A DNA stretch of 64,000 bases from an uncultured Albidovulum sp. (GTDB taxonomy: Bacteria; Pseudomonadota; Alphaproteobacteria; Rhodobacterales; Rhodobacteraceae). Below the pieces are notes generated by a model. It had not been told where the DNA came from. It was given only the letters and a program-made list of their open reading frames with translations, and searched no databases. Positions 17,439-25,873 of this stretch are shown piece after piece. The position numbers and the translations under genes were made by a program. Within the stretch, counting starts at the first letter, position 1; each line of letters opens with the position of its first letter. The stretch lies in assembly GCA_913064775.1 (NCBI GenBank), contig CAJYAD010000017.1, forward strand, positions 1-64,000, read 5' to 3'.

Positions 17439-18416
17439 TCAGCCGCCGAACATCGCCGCGAACTTCTTCAGATTTGCCGTATTGTCCTTCAACGCCTGCG
17501 CGGGATCGAAGGGCAGCAGCTTGATCTGGCTGCGCGGCGGAAACCCCGGGGGCGGCGCGATGTTCGCATCGGCAGGCAGATAGCCCATCTTGGCCGCCAG
17601 CCTCTGACCAGCGCGGGAAAGCAGGAAGTTGACGAAGGCCTTGGCCGCGGGCACGTTCTTTGCCGTCTTCAGGATCGCGACCGGCTCGGTCACGGCGGTC
17701 AGCCCTTCGCTCGGGGCGACAAAGGCAACCGGCGCGCCCTTGGCCGCACCGCGCACCGGCAGGTAATCCACGACAAAGCCATACAGCTTTTCGCCGCTGG
17801 CAACCGCCTTGTAGGCCGCACCGTTGCCGCCCTGCGCCACCGCGCCCTGATCGGCCAGACCCTGGTAATACTTCCAGCCCAGTGCCGGATCGGCGGTGAT
17901 GGCATCCAGCTGGATCGCCGCGGCCCCCGAATTCAGGGGCGAGGGCATCACGATCATGCCCTTGGCTTCCGGCTTCAGCAGATCCTTGTAGGACGTCGGC
18001 TTCATCGGCGCGCTGGTATTGTATATGATCCCGGTGGTGATCAGCTTGGTCGAGAAATAATAGCCCTGCGGATCCATCAGGCCCTTGGCGAAGCGCTTGG
18101 TGTCGGCCCCGGGATAGGCCATCAGCCGGCCTGCCTGTTTCAGCGATTGCATCGTCACCATATCGGCAATCAGCAGAACGTCGGGCTGCGGCGCGCCGGC
18201 GGCGAATTCGGCCCGCAACTTGGCCATCATCTGGGTGGTTCCGTCCCGCACCCACTGCACCTTGACGGCGGGGTATTTCGCCTCGAAGGCGTCGACGGTC
18301 TTCTGCGCGTCGGCATTCGGCTGCGAGGTATACAGCACCAGCTTTCCGGCCACCTCGGCCTGCGCCGCCCCTGCCGTGAGGGCAAGGGCCAGGGCAACGG
18401 CTCCAAATCGCAACAT
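17439..18416 (-). CDS. Periplasmic binding protein of the iron / 2-AEP type importer
   Basis: A 325-residue extracellular binding protein. The signal peptide MLRFGAVALALALTAGAAQA is followed by EVAGKLVLYTSQPNADAQ. It belongs to the group that includes FbpA-type ferric binding proteins and 2-aminoethylphosphonate binding proteins such as PhnS. I do not see the adjacent tyrosine pair of FbpA in its usual setting near the C-terminal third. The ATG at 18416 faces the divergent ATPase gene, and a Pho-box-like repeat lies upstream at 18472-18489. Confidence 0.78.
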   Translation of the reverse strand: MLRFGAVALALALTAGAAQAEVAGKLVLYTSQPNADAQKTVDAFEAKYPAVKVQWVRDGTTQMMAKLRAEFAAGAPQPDVLLIADMVTMQSLKQAGRLMAYPGADTKRFAKGLMDPQGYYFSTKLITTGIIYNTSAPMKPTSYKDLLKPEAKGMIVMPSPLNSGAAAIQLDAITADPALGWKYYQGLADQGAVAQGGNGAAYKAVASGEKLYGFVVDYLPVRGAAKGAPVAFVAPSEGLTAVTEPVAILKTAKNVPAAKAFVNFLLSRAGQRLAAKMGYLPADANIAPPPGFPPRSQIKLLPFDPAQALKDNTANLKKFAAMFGG

Positions 18417-18471
18417 GATCTCTCTCCTCTTCGATGGGACGTCCAGGTTGCCTCGGTGCTAGTCGCCTGAA

Positions 18472-18489
18472 GTGACAGCCGCGTGACGC
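18472..18489 (-). promoter_or_regulatory. Pho-box-like repeat facing the binding-protein gene
   Basis: On the minus strand GCGTCAC-GCGG-CTGTCAC gives two 7-mers separated by 4 bases. The second is a perfect CTGTCAC and the first differs from it at two positions. This is the layout of a PhoB binding site. It lies 56 bp before the binding-protein start codon. Confidence 0.5.
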
Positions 18490-18505
18490 GCCGCTTGGGG
18501 CGGGC

Positions 18506-18523
18506 CTGTCACCTTGCTGTTGC
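18506..18523 (+). promoter_or_regulatory. Pho-box-like repeat facing the ATPase gene
   Basis: On the plus strand CTGTCAC-CTTG-CTGTTGC again gives the 7-4-7 layout, with a perfect first unit. It lies 42 bp before the ATPase start codon, so each divergent gene has its own copy. Confidence 0.5.
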
Positions 18524-18565
18524 AAACTGCGCTTAGGCGGGAAGGGACTAGGCTGGATTGCCAAG

Positions 18566-19657
18566 ATGCGCGACTTCGACCCGCACGAATATGCGACCGA
18601 CACCGCCGACACCCCTGACGCCGCCGTGCGCATCGAGGGCGTGTCGCTGCGCCTTGGCCAGACCGAGGTGCTGCGCGGCATTGATCTGACGCTGAAGCCG
18701 GGGCGCGTCCTCGCCCTGTTGGGCCCCTCGGGCTGCGGCAAGACGACGGTGCTGCGCCTTGTTGCCGGCATGCTTGCGCCGGATTGCGGCCGGGTGACGA
18801 TCCGCGGCGCCGTGGTCGCGGACGGGCCGTCGCGCCGCTTCGTGCCGCCCGAGCACCGGGGTCTGGGGATGGTCTTTCAGGACTACGCGCTCTGGCCGCA
18901 TCTGAGCGTCGCCCGCAACGTCAGCTTCCCGCTCGAGATGCAGCGCATCCCGGCCAAGCGGCGCGACGCGATGACCCATGCTGCCCTCGCGCGCGTCGGT
19001 CTTTCCGCGATGGCAAAGCGCCGGCCAGCGGATCTGTCGGGCGGCCAGCAACAGCGCGTGGCGATCGCCCGCGCGGTTGTCGGCGGGCCCGGTCTTGTGC
19101 TGTTCGATGAGCCTCTGTCAAACCTCGACCGCGAATTGCGCGAGGCGATGATCGACGAGATCGCCGGGCTGGTGGCCGATCTCGGCCTGACGGCGCTGTA
19201 TGTGACCCATGATCACGCCGAGGCGTTTTCGCTGGCCCATGAAGTCGCCGTGATGCGCGCGGGCCGGATCGAGCAGATCGCCGCGCCCGAAGTGCTGGTG
19301 GACCGCCCCGCGACCCCCGATGTCGCCCGGTTCCTGCGCCTCGGTGCCCTTCTGCCGGTAGAGCGCGCGGCGCAGGGGTGGTGCATCGCCGGAGGTGCCG
19401 TGATCGCGCCGCATGATGCGGCCCCGGCAGGCAGCACGCAGGTCCTTCTTGCGGCACGGTCGCTGCGTGTCGGGGCGGCAGAAGACGGCGCGATCCATGC
19501 GCGGGTTCTGCGCTGCCTTTTCCGGGGCGACGCGCATCTGGCGACGGTGCGTCTTGCCGGCGGCCAAACCCTGCAGGTGCCGGTATCCCGGCGCCTTGAT
19601 CCCGGTCAGGCGGTCGGATTGCGCATCGCCCCCAGCGCGCTGCGGTGGTTCCCCTGA
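18566..19657 (+). CDS. ABC transporter ATPase (FbpC/PotA type) of the second importer
   Basis: A 363-residue ATPase with Walker A GPSGCGKTT, Q-loop FQDYALWPHL, signature LSGGQQQR, Walker B LVLFDEPLSNLD and switch histidine THDHAEAF. A C-terminal TOBE-type domain (about 265-363) is typical of iron, spermidine and 2-AEP importers. It is transcribed away from the binding protein and permease, with a 149-bp shared promoter region, and is the only ATPase near them. Confidence 0.85.
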   Translation: MRDFDPHEYATDTADTPDAAVRIEGVSLRLGQTEVLRGIDLTLKPGRVLALLGPSGCGKTTVLRLVAGMLAPDCGRVTIRGAVVADGPSRRFVPPEHRGLGMVFQDYALWPHLSVARNVSFPLEMQRIPAKRRDAMTHAALARVGLSAMAKRRPADLSGGQQQRVAIARAVVGGPGLVLFDEPLSNLDRELREAMIDEIAGLVADLGLTALYVTHDHAEAFSLAHEVAVMRAGRIEQIAAPEVLVDRPATPDVARFLRLGALLPVERAAQGWCIAGGAVIAPHDAAPAGSTQVLLAARSLRVGAAEDGAIHARVLRCLFRGDAHLATVRLAGGQTLQVPVSRRLDPGQAVGLRIAPSALRWFP

Positions 19658-19792
19658 CAGGGCCGTCGCCCGCACCGCGGTCGGCCGGCATGTTTATGGC
19701 GCTGCGTTGCGCGCGGCCACATTGGCGACGCTGGGCCGAAATCTGGCGATCGCCGTCCTGCCCGGACCTTGGTGAACGGCCTTCCGGGGATG

Positions 19793-20713
19793 TCAGCCCC
19801 TGACCGGGCTGACGCCGTTCACCGGCAGCCGCACGCCATAGAGCGAGGTCGTGCCGCAGATATAGAGGTAGTTCAGCTTCGGCCCGCCGAAGCACAGGTT
19901 CGCCACCACCTCGGGCACCAGCACCTTGCCCAAAAGCGTGCCATCCGGATGGTAGCAATGCACCCCATCCGCGGCGCTGGTCCAGATCCGGCCCTCGGTG
20001 TCGAGCCGGAAACCGTCAAAGAGGCCGTTTTCGCATGTGGCGAAGATCTCGCCGCCCTTCAGCGCGCCACCGGCGCCGACCTGGAAGCGGCGGATGTGGA
20101 GGGGGCCGTTCTCGACATGGCTGACGCCGGTGTCGGCGATGTAGAGCAGGCTTTCGTCGGGCGAGAAGGCCAGCCCGTTGGGCTGCACGAAGTCGTTCGC
20201 CACCACGTGCGGCGCGCCGCCCTCGGGGCCGACGCGGTAGACGTGGTTCCCGTCCTGCTCGAGCACGCCCTTGTTGCCCTCATAGTCGCTTTCGCTGCCA
20301 TAGACCGGATCGGTGAACCAGATCGAGCCGTCCGACTTTACCACCACGTCGTTGGGGCTGTTCAGCCGCCTGCCCTTGTGGCTGTCGGCGATCACCGTGA
20401 TCGATCCGTCCAACTCGGTCCGGGTCACCCGCCGCGCGCCATGCTCGCAAGACACCAGCCGGCCCTGGCGGTCGACCGTATGCCCGTTCGCGTTGTTCGC
20501 GGGCTGGCGGAACACCGACACCGCGCCGCTGCATTCGTCCAGCCGCAGGATCCGGTCGTTGGGGATGTCGGACCACAGAAGATAGCGGCCCGCGGCGAAC
20601 CAGACCGGCCCCTCGGCCCAGCGGCAGCCGGTGTAAAGCCTGTCGACCCCGGCGTTGGCCTTGTGGAGGGGGCGGAATCTGGGGTCGCGGATCTCGTAAT
20701 GCTGTGCGGCCAT
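19793..20713 (-). CDS. SMP-30/gluconolactonase-family sugar lactonase
   Basis: A 306-residue six-bladed propeller enzyme of the SMP-30 group, which hydrolyses sugar lactones and binds one divalent metal. Family features are WAEGPVWF near residue 34 (metal-binding Glu), LNSPNDVVV with the conserved Asn, and IADTGVSH with the Asp. It is cytoplasmic (no signal peptide). It is the last gene of the leftward sugar ABC operon, 15 bases after the permease, so it probably acts on a lactone derived from the imported sugar. Confidence 0.85.
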   Translation of the reverse strand: MAAQHYEIRDPRFRPLHKANAGVDRLYTGCRWAEGPVWFAAGRYLLWSDIPNDRILRLDECSGAVSVFRQPANNANGHTVDRQGRLVSCEHGARRVTRTELDGSITVIADSHKGRRLNSPNDVVVKSDGSIWFTDPVYGSESDYEGNKGVLEQDGNHVYRVGPEGGAPHVVANDFVQPNGLAFSPDESLLYIADTGVSHVENGPLHIRRFQVGAGGALKGGEIFATCENGLFDGFRLDTEGRIWTSAADGVHCYHPDGTLLGKVLVPEVVANLCFGGPKLNYLYICGTTSLYGVRLPVNGVSPVRG

Positions 20714-20728
20714 GGGGATCTCCTGGCG

Positions 20729-21691
20729 TCAATCGGTGGGGCGCGCTTCACGCGCGTAAAGAAGCACCAGCGCAAGGATGATCACCCCAAAGACGACATC
20801 CTTGCCGGCCTGCCCGATCTGGGCGGTGGACAGCAGCGATTGCAGGATGACGACGATCAGCGCCCCGGCGATCGTGCCGACATAGCCGCCCGAGCCGCCC
20901 ATCACATTGGTGCCGCCAATGATCACCGCCGCGATCGGGATCAGCAGGTAATCGTTGCCCATCCCCAGATAGGTCTGCGAGGCGTATCCGGTCAGCAGAA
21001 TGCCCGCCAGCGCCGCGCCGAAGCCCGAGACCATGAAGGCCCCGAAAACCACCTTGCGACTGTCCACCCCCGAGACGAACAGCGCGGTTTCGTTGTTGCC
21101 GATCGCGTAAAGGTAGCGCCCAAAGCGCGTGCGGCGCAGCACGACGATGGTGAAGATCGCCAGAACCGCCCAGATGAGCGCCGCTGCGGGGATGCCGAAG
21201 AGGTTGCCCACCGCCATCTCGCGCACCACGGCGGGGACATCGGATTTCGGTGGCTGGGCGTTGGTGTAGACCAGCGAGGCGCCCTGCAGCAGCGCGTTCA
21301 TCCCCAGCGTCCAGACCAGCGAGTGCAGCCGGAAGACCGCGACGCCGACCGCGTTGATCGCACCGATGATCAGCCCGCAAAGAAGTGCCGCCCCCATCGC
21401 CAGCCAGATCGAATGCCCGTCCGCCGACAGCGTGGCCATCACCAGCGCCGAAAAGGTCAGGTTCCAGGGCACCGACAGGTCGATCTGTCCGATCAGGATC
21501 ACCATTGTCTGGCCGATGGCGATGATCCCAATGAAGGCCGTGATCTGCAACTGGGCGTGGATCCAGCTCCAACTGGCAAGGCCCGGGTCGTAGACGAAGG
21601 CCGCGATCACCAGAAACGCCAGCAGGGCATAGGCGACGGCCACCCCGTGGCGGGTGAAGTCCAACAGACGGCGGGCAAGAATGTTGTCCAT
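20729..21691 (-). CDS. Ribose-type sugar ABC transporter permease
   Basis: A 320-residue BPD_transp_2 (RbsC-like) permease with about ten hydrophobic segments. The family stretch GQIDLSVPWNLTFSALV is present, as is VIIGGTNVMGGSGGYVGTIAG near the C-terminus. It is the second of two different permeases in the operon, which together form the channel. Confidence 0.88.
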   Translation of the reverse strand: MDNILARRLLDFTRHGVAVAYALLAFLVIAAFVYDPGLASWSWIHAQLQITAFIGIIAIGQTMVILIGQIDLSVPWNLTFSALVMATLSADGHSIWLAMGAALLCGLIIGAINAVGVAVFRLHSLVWTLGMNALLQGASLVYTNAQPPKSDVPAVVREMAVGNLFGIPAAALIWAVLAIFTIVVLRRTRFGRYLYAIGNNETALFVSGVDSRKVVFGAFMVSGFGAALAGILLTGYASQTYLGMGNDYLLIPIAAVIIGGTNVMGGSGGYVGTIAGALIVVILQSLLSTAQIGQAGKDVVFGVIILALVLLYAREARPTD

Positions 21692-21706
21692 GGTCCTTCT
21701 CCGGGC

Positions 21707-22666
21707 TCAGTTCTTCAGGATCGTCAGCCAGTTGCGGGTGCGCAGCGTCCAGAGGTTGCCGAACACCAGCACCACCATCAGGATGCCGCCCTGAAAGACG
21801 CTCTGGTAGAACGGCGAGATGCCGGCGGCGAACAGGACGCTGATGATGATCGACAGGAAATAGGCCGCGATCACCGGGCCGGGCGCGACTCCGCGTCCGC
21901 CGCCCAGCAGCGCGCCGCCGAAGACCACTGCCGCGACCGAGTTCAGCGTATAGGAGGTGCCGATCGCGGCATCGCCCGAGGTGGTCTGCGCGGTAAGGTA
22001 TAGCCCGGCGGCGGCGGCGAAGACGCCGCCCATCACATAGGCCAGGATCAGGGTGCGCGGCACGTTGATCCCCGACATATGGGCACCGCCCGGATTGTCG
22101 CCCACCGCCCGGATCGCGGTGCCGAGGCGCGAGCGCATCAACGGCGTCCAGACCGCGAACAGCACCACGAACAGCGCGACCAGCGCATAGGGCAGATAGC
22201 CCCAGCCGCCGGTCAGGGCATTGGCGTAGAACGGCGGCACCAGACCGCCCGGCTGCGGCCGCACCATCAGCGCCAGACCGGAGAAGATGTAGAGCGTGGC
22301 CAGCGTCACGATGATCGGCTGGATCCGCCCGTAAGCCACCAGCACCCCGTTGAGAAGGCCCGCCCCCGCGCCCACCGCCAGCGTCAGCACGCAAACCGCG
22401 ATGACCGAGGCCGGGTGCGATCCCATGTAGGTGGCGGCGATGCAGTTGCTCAGGCTCACCACCGCGCCGACCGAAAGATCGACCCCGCCGGTCAGCACCA
22501 CGACAAGCTGCGCCAGCGCCGCCAGCGCCAGCGTGGTGCCCTGGTTGGCCAGGATCTTCGCGCCGAAGGGCGACAGGATCAGCGGCTGGCGGATATAATA
22601 GTAGATCAGCAGCAGCCCCAGCGCGACCACCGCCAGCACCGAGGTGTTGTAGCGTCTGAAAATCAT
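21707..22666 (-). CDS. Ribose-type sugar ABC transporter permease
   Basis: A 319-residue RbsC-like permease. The conserved stretch GGVDLSVGAVVSLSNCIAA is near residue 60 and AAVVFGGALLGGGRG in the C-terminal half. The ATG at 22666 overlaps the ATPase stop (ATGA), which fixes the start; a longer open frame lies inside the ATPase gene. Confidence 0.88.
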   Translation of the reverse strand: MIFRRYNTSVLAVVALGLLLIYYYIRQPLILSPFGAKILANQGTTLALAALAQLVVVLTGGVDLSVGAVVSLSNCIAATYMGSHPASVIAVCVLTLAVGAGAGLLNGVLVAYGRIQPIIVTLATLYIFSGLALMVRPQPGGLVPPFYANALTGGWGYLPYALVALFVVLFAVWTPLMRSRLGTAIRAVGDNPGGAHMSGINVPRTLILAYVMGGVFAAAAGLYLTAQTTSGDAAIGTSYTLNSVAAVVFGGALLGGGRGVAPGPVIAAYFLSIIISVLFAAGISPFYQSVFQGGILMVVLVFGNLWTLRTRNWLTILKN

Positions 22667-24210
22667 GCCGGCACCTTCTCGGGTTTCGCGCCATCCCCAA
22701 GCCCGAACGAGGCGGCCAGGATCTTCGGCTCGGTGATCTCGTCGCCTTCGAGGCTGCGCACCATCCGGCCGTCGTCCATCACCAGGACACGGTGGCACAG
22801 GCCCGCAAGCTCGCTCGTTTCCGTCGTGTAGACGATCACGCCCCTGCCCTCGCGGGCGAGGCCGGCGATCAGCTCGTAGAAGGCGCGCTTGGTGCCCACG
22901 TCGATGCCGCGCGTCGGGTCGTAGAACAGGAACACCTCGGCCCCGGTCGCCAGCCATTTCGCCAGCACCAGCTTTTGCTGATTGCCGCCCGAAAGCGCGC
23001 GCGCGGGCTGTTCCATGCTGCCGACCTTGATCTCCAGCCGCTCGATCATCTGCGCGACGAAGCGGCGCTCGCGCTTCAGCGAGACGAAGCCGAAGCGTCC
23101 GTAGGCGGGCAGCGTGGCCATCGAGATGTTCTCGCGCACGCTCATCGGCAGAACCAGACCCTCGGTCTTGCGGTCCTCGGGGATCAGGGCGATGCCGGCG
23201 CGCTTCGCGATCCAGGGCTTCGACAGTTTCGCGGGCTTGCCATGCAGCATCACGCGGCCGGAAAGCCTGCGGTAGGCACCAAACAGCGCCAGCAGCAATT
23301 CGCCCTGGCCCTGACCCTCCAGCCCGGCGATGCCAAGCACCTCGCCGCCGCGCAGCTGCAACGAGATGTCCCGCAGCCGACTGCCGCCGGACATCCCCTC
23401 GACCTCCAGCAGCATCGGTGCCGCGGCGGGCAGGGGGCTGCGTTCGGGGAAGGATTTGTCGACCCGCTGGCCAAGCATCATCTCGACGATCTCTTCGTCG
23501 GAACAGTTCGCCGCGGCCACGGTGCCGACAAGGGCGCCGTTGCGAAACACGCTCATCCGGTCGACGAATTCGCGGATCTCGGCCATCCGGTGCGAGATGA
23601 ACACCACCGAGGTGCCGCCGCTCTTGAGCTTGCGCAGCAACGCGAAGAGCCGCTCCACCTCGGTCCGGCCCAAAGCCGAGGTGCCCTCGTCAAGGATCAG
23701 CAGGCGCGGATCGCGCGACAGCGCCTTGAAGATCTCGACCAGCTGACGGTCGGCCAGCGACAGGTCGGACAGCAGCGCGTCGGGGTTCAGGTGATCGATG
23801 CCGAGCCGGTCGAACAGCGCCCGCGCCGTCGCCCGCATCCGGCGCCCGCTGACCTGGCCCAGGCGGGTCAGCGGCTCATGCCCGATGAAGATGTTCTCGG
23901 CCACGGTCAGATGGGCGAAGAGCGAAAGCTCCTGAAACACCGTGGCCACCCCCTTGGCGCCGGCATCGGCGGGGCTGGTGAACGTCACCTCCTGCCCGTC
24001 GAAGGTGATCGTGCCGCTGTCGGGGGCCATCACGCCGCTGAAGATCTTCACCAGCGTCGACTTGCCGGCTCCGTTGGCGCCCAGAAGCGCGTGGATTTCG
24101 CCCCGGTCGCAGGCGAAGTCGGCCGCGTTCAGCGCTTGGACTCCGCCGAAGCTTTTGGTGATCGCGCGCGCGTCAAGAAGCGGCCCGGTGCCGTTGGTGT
24201 CGCGTGTCAT
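22663..24210 (-). CDS. Ribose-type sugar ABC transporter dual ATPase
   Basis: A 515-residue chain with two nucleotide-binding domains, as in RbsA/XylG. Domain 1 has Walker A GANGAGKST, signature LSLADRQ and Walker B LLILDEGTSAL. Domain 2 has signature SGGNQQK and Walker B region VFLFYDPTRGIDVG, where the usual LDEP reads FYDP: the Walker B aspartate is Tyr and the catalytic glutamate is Asp. Domain 2 also lacks a normal Walker A, as is common in the family, so only site 1 is expected to hydrolyse ATP well. The start follows the hairpin at 24228-24253. Confidence 0.87.
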   Translation of the reverse strand: MTRDTNGTGPLLDARAITKSFGGVQALNAADFACDRGEIHALLGANGAGKSTLVKIFSGVMAPDSGTITFDGQEVTFTSPADAGAKGVATVFQELSLFAHLTVAENIFIGHEPLTRLGQVSGRRMRATARALFDRLGIDHLNPDALLSDLSLADRQLVEIFKALSRDPRLLILDEGTSALGRTEVERLFALLRKLKSGGTSVVFISHRMAEIREFVDRMSVFRNGALVGTVAAANCSDEEIVEMMLGQRVDKSFPERSPLPAAAPMLLEVEGMSGGSRLRDISLQLRGGEVLGIAGLEGQGQGELLLALFGAYRRLSGRVMLHGKPAKLSKPWIAKRAGIALIPEDRKTEGLVLPMSVRENISMATLPAYGRFGFVSLKRERRFVAQMIERLEIKVGSMEQPARALSGGNQQKLVLAKWLATGAEVFLFYDPTRGIDVGTKRAFYELIAGLAREGRGVIVYTTETSELAGLCHRVLVMDDGRMVRSLEGDEITEPKILAASFGLGDGAKPEKVPA

Positions 24211-24227
24211 TCGTATCCCCCCAAATG

Positions 24228-24253
24228 CGCCGCCCCGTTCGGCCGGGGCGGCG
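24228..24253 (-). terminator. Hairpin between sugar-binding protein and ATPase genes
   Basis: A perfect 10-bp GC stem (24228-24237 with 24244-24253) closes a TTCGGC loop, between the binding-protein stop and the ATPase start in the same operon. It lacks a T run and probably favours the first cistron. Confidence 0.6.
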
Positions 24254-24278
24254 GTCTTGCGGTCTGGCTGCGCGCACC

Positions 24279-25370
24279 TCAGACCTTGATCTTGAGGATC
24301 TTGTCGGCCTTGAAGTTCAGGCCGCAGGCGCCGATCGAGATCGGGGTGAAGAAGCTGTCGGGGAGGTTGGGGAAGTAGTTCACCCCCTGCTTCAGCGTCG
24401 CGTTGGTCGCGGTCGGCAGCGGCGTCGAGATCGACTGCGGCAGCTTCCCGCCCTTCAGGATCGCCACCGCGACCTTGATCCCCAGCGCGCCAAGCGCCGG
24501 CGACTGGCCGATCGACAGCACCGGGAACTTGTCCTTGGCCGCCAGCGTGCGGAAACCGTTCTCGGCTTCGCCCGCGATGGGCGGCATCTTCAGCCCCGCC
24601 TGCTGGAAGGCGCGCACCACGCCGGTGTCGCCGCCTTCGCTCCAGACCGCGTCGAATTTGGTGCCCGAGGCCAGCGCGTTCGCCACCACCTTCTGCGCGG
24701 TGCCGTCATCCCACTTGCCATAGACTTCGGTGGTCTTGATGCCGGGATATTTCTTGAAGACCGACTCGCCGCCCTTCATGCGCTCTTGATCGACGAAGGT
24801 GCCCGCGACGCCGCGCACGACCAGAATGTTGCCCTTGTCGCCGGTCTTCCTGACCAGCCATTCGGCCCATTTCTGGCCCATCTCGAACTGGTTCTGGTTG
24901 ACCCAGACGGCCTTTTTGGTGGTCACGACGTTGTCGAAGGAAACCACCAGGATCCCGGCGGCAACCGCTTGGTCGATCACCGAGTTGAGGCCGGTGGGCG
25001 AGGCCGCATCGAGCACGATCGCGTCGACACCGGCAAGGATCATCTGGTTCATCTGCGCGATCTGGGCGCTGACATCATTGCCGGCGCTCGACACCATGAA
25101 CTGCTTGATGTCGCGCTTGACTGCCGGCTCCTCGGTATAGGCCTTGGCGATCTGGATCATCTCCGTCCGCCACATATTGCCAATGTAGGAATTCGACAGG
25201 GCGATCTTGTAGGGGCCCTTCTTCATCTTCCACGCGAAGGTCTCGGTGCCCTTGTCCCAGGGCGTGAAGCATTGCCCGGCCCCGGCGTTCGCAATGCCCG
25301 GCAGCGCGTCGCTTAGCGCGATCGCACCGGCACCCGCCAGCGTCGTTCGCAGAAAATCCCGTCGTTGCAT
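24279..25370 (-). CDS. Sugar-binding periplasmic protein (ribose type)
   Basis: A 363-residue type I periplasmic binding protein. MQRRDFLRTTLAGAGA is a twin-arginine signal, so the protein is probably exported folded by Tat. The mature region has DAIVLDAASPTGLNSVIDQA, typical of the ribose/galactose-binding family. The ATG at 25370 has GGAGAGG just upstream; an earlier ATG (25385) lies before that site and is less likely. It is the first gene of the leftward operon SBP-ATPase-permease-permease-lactonase. The sugar is not known. Confidence 0.86.
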   Translation of the reverse strand: MQRRDFLRTTLAGAGAIALSDALPGIANAGAGQCFTPWDKGTETFAWKMKKGPYKIALSNSYIGNMWRTEMIQIAKAYTEEPAVKRDIKQFMVSSAGNDVSAQIAQMNQMILAGVDAIVLDAASPTGLNSVIDQAVAAGILVVSFDNVVTTKKAVWVNQNQFEMGQKWAEWLVRKTGDKGNILVVRGVAGTFVDQERMKGGESVFKKYPGIKTTEVYGKWDDGTAQKVVANALASGTKFDAVWSEGGDTGVVRAFQQAGLKMPPIAGEAENGFRTLAAKDKFPVLSIGQSPALGALGIKVAVAILKGGKLPQSISTPLPTATNATLKQGVNYFPNLPDSFFTPISIGACGLNFKADKILKIKV

Positions 25371-25494
25371 GTTTTCCTCTCCCATTTGCGCGACCTCCGC
25401 GGCGCTCTTGCCGAGGCAGCCGTCCTCCATCTCCGCGCGAACGTTAGCCCCAAAGTCGGCAAACAGATACGCGGCCACGAGAATGTTACCAGAA

Positions 25495-25557
25495 TGGTAT
25501 ACCAGAACCGGGGAAAATTCGGGGATTTGCTACCGGATAACCATAAATGGCATACCA
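25495..25557. promoter_or_regulatory. Paired operator of the sugar ABC operon
   Basis: A perfect palindrome TGGTATACCA (25495-25504) and a near copy TGGCATACCA (25548-25557) lie upstream of the binding-protein gene, centres 53 bp apart (five turns). The motif is typical of FCD-type GntR repressors. No such gene lies beside it in the window, so the regulator is elsewhere or lost. Confidence 0.55.
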
Positions 25558-25559
25558 AC

Positions 25560-25873
25560 CATGGCGTTCTTCGAGATGCAGGAGGACACCGGGGCGCTGG
25601 CTCTCGGTCAAAAAAACCTATGCCTCACGCGCGCTTGCGGCCAATGACCGAAGGAACGACCGGACCCCATCCCTGCTGAGCTAGGCCAGGCCTCAAACCC
25701 CTTGATTTCAGGCCGTTGTCGCGCCTCAGGCTCCGCGATGAGGCCGTAGTCATGAACAACCAGTTTCGGCTGCCCGTCGCCGAGGTCGCGGGATACGTCC
25801 GGGGATAGGGAAGCTGGGCACGACCACCGGCCAGCGGGATCGCAGGCGCCCGTGCGACATCCGTGAACTCTGG
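25560..25873. other. Gene-free stretch with a copy of a dispersed repeat
   Basis: About 310 bases between the sugar operon promoter and the chloride channel stop. Bases 25772-25810 match 5763-5804 with only a few changes and a 3-base gap. On the minus strand a short open peptide contains SRDLGDGQPKLVVHDYG, and the 5.7-kb copy gives SRDFGDGYS. This could be the remnant of a shared mobile element, but I cannot name it. Confidence 0.4.
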
